Positions 7,086-7,446 of a stretch of DNA of 7,446 bases are shown here, piece by piece. The notes below the pieces were generated by a model, which did not search any database, was not told where the DNA came from, and saw only the letters and a list, made by a program, of their open reading frames with translations. Both the position numbers and the translations under genes were made by a program. Every line of letters starts with the position of its first letter. Within the stretch, counting starts at the first letter, position 1. Source of the DNA: JADJNW01 sp033761835 (GTDB taxonomy: Bacteria; Bacteroidota; Bacteroidia; Chitinophagales; Saprospiraceae); NCBI GenBank assembly GCA_033761835.1, contig JANRME010000171.1, forward strand, positions 1 to 7,446, written 5' to 3'.

Positions 7086-7258
7086 TTATTTTTATAAGCA
7101 AGTAAGTTATTTTTATAAATCGATGACTTTGTTTTAAAAGATACTATCTAATTAAAATAAACTGGCAACTTATTTTAATTTATTGACAGTTTTTAAAAAT
7201 AAATCGATGGTTGATATTTATAATTTGGCAGCTAATAAAACAAAGTTGGCAGCTAATA
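7086..7258. repeat. Degenerate tandem array with 21-bp period
   Basis: About eight units are in exact 21-bp register, starting at 7086, 7107, 7128, 7149, 7170, 7191, 7212 and 7233. Weaker units flank them at 7065 and 7254. TTATTTTTATAA occurs at 7086 and 7107. TTGGCAGCTAATA occurs at 7225 and 7246. ATAAATCGATG occurs at 7115 and 7199, which is four periods apart. Units 7149, 7212 and 7233 share the TGGCA(A/G)C end. Each unit has an AT-only first half of about 12 bp and a mixed second half. No frame is fully open across the array. It lies between the terminator of the upstream gene and the metF leader. It could be bent DNA, an ordered set of protein-binding sites, or an old minisatellite. Confidence 0.75.
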
Positions 7259-7260
7259 CT

Positions 7261-7296
7261 AAAAAAGGCAGAGCAATTGTCTATCACTCCACCTTT
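7261..7296 (-). terminator. Intrinsic terminator of the right-edge gene
   Basis: In the minus-strand RNA, AAAGGUGGAG (7296-7287) pairs with CUCUGCCUUU (7273-7264), a 10-bp stem with two G-U wobbles and a 13-nt loop. The U-run begins in the distal stem arm and gives six U in a row (7266-7261). In the plus-strand RNA the two wobble positions become A-C mismatches and no U-run follows, so the signal is directional. It begins 20 nt past the stop codon of the partial gene. Confidence 0.8.
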
Positions 7297-7316
7297 CTGA
7301 TTCAATAAACAAAATC

Positions 7317-7446
7317 TTATTCTTTGTTATTGGCTTTTTTCACCGGCATGGAGTCATCTACCTCAAAGCCCCACTCGCCCAAGCGCTTGGGGTTCGCCCG
7401 AAACATTGCTTTGAGCAGCGCAGCGGCGGTACGCAATAAATCGGAG
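7317..7446 (-). CDS. C-terminal fragment of a conserved protein of unknown function
   Basis: The last 42 codons and stop of a gene that runs off the right edge. The visible end has an alanine/leucine-rich helix (RTAAALLKAMFRAN), then NPKRLGEWGFEVDDS, then a short basic, Asn/Lys-rich tail. A block of the type NPKxLGxWGFxVDDS is, from memory, a recurring C-terminal pattern in Bacteroidota proteins of about 200 residues with no assigned function; no search was possible. It is not recognisable as an enzyme. Support for real coding comes from the protein-like composition, the stop codon placed just before a strong same-strand terminator, and the same orientation as the other genes. Confidence 0.7.
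   Translation of the reverse strand, partial: SDLLRTAAALLKAMFRANPKRLGEWGFEVDDSMPVKKANNKE

Noticed and set aside
7086..7258. CRISPR array
   Set aside because: The period is only 21 bp, units diverge throughout, and there are no constant repeats separated by unique spacers and no cas genes.
7266..7300. AGAAAGGTGGAG on the minus strand as the 5' end of a SAM-I riboswitch
   Set aside because: The segment forms a complete hairpin with CTCTGCC and ends in a U-run, so it is a terminator. The remaining SAM-I elements do not follow.

Overview
The window looks like ordinary chromosome from a member of the Bacteroidota. XylA, XylB, MetF and the secreted M14 peptidase all read as typical of that phylum, intergenic DNA is very AT-rich, and starts have little Shine-Dalgarno signal. 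A Saprospiraceae- or Chitinophagales-like host is plausible but is only an inference. All five protein genes, one of them cut by the right edge, lie on the minus strand, so transcription runs from high to low coordinates.

Layout, right to left in the direction of transcription. 7317-7446 is the C-terminal end of a small conserved protein of unknown function, followed by a good intrinsic terminator (7261-7296). 6873-7260 holds no convincing gene. Its outer part is a degenerate tandem array with a strict 21-bp period (about 7086-7258), and its inner part is a long leader before metF. metF (5916-6872) encodes methylenetetrahydrofolate reductase. A 169-bp gap packed with inverted repeats (5747-5915) separates it from a large secreted M14 metallopeptidase fused to a glutamine-amidotransferase-like domain (3218-5746), which ends in a stem-loop (3180-3209). 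2897-3179 is the control region of the xylose genes, with a perfect LacI-type palindrome at 3061-3074. xylB (1412-2896) and xylA (44-1357) follow as a two-gene operon.

Together XylA and XylB turn D-xylose into D-xylulose 5-phosphate for the pentose phosphate pathway. No xylose transporter or regulator is in view; they may lie left of position 1 or elsewhere. The peptidase and MetF look like separate housekeeping or nutritional units with no evident link to xylose use.

No complete new multi-gene system is visible. The least explained signals are in non-coding DNA: the 21-bp periodic array, the nested inverted repeats downstream of metF, and the putative LacI-type operators of the xyl operon.
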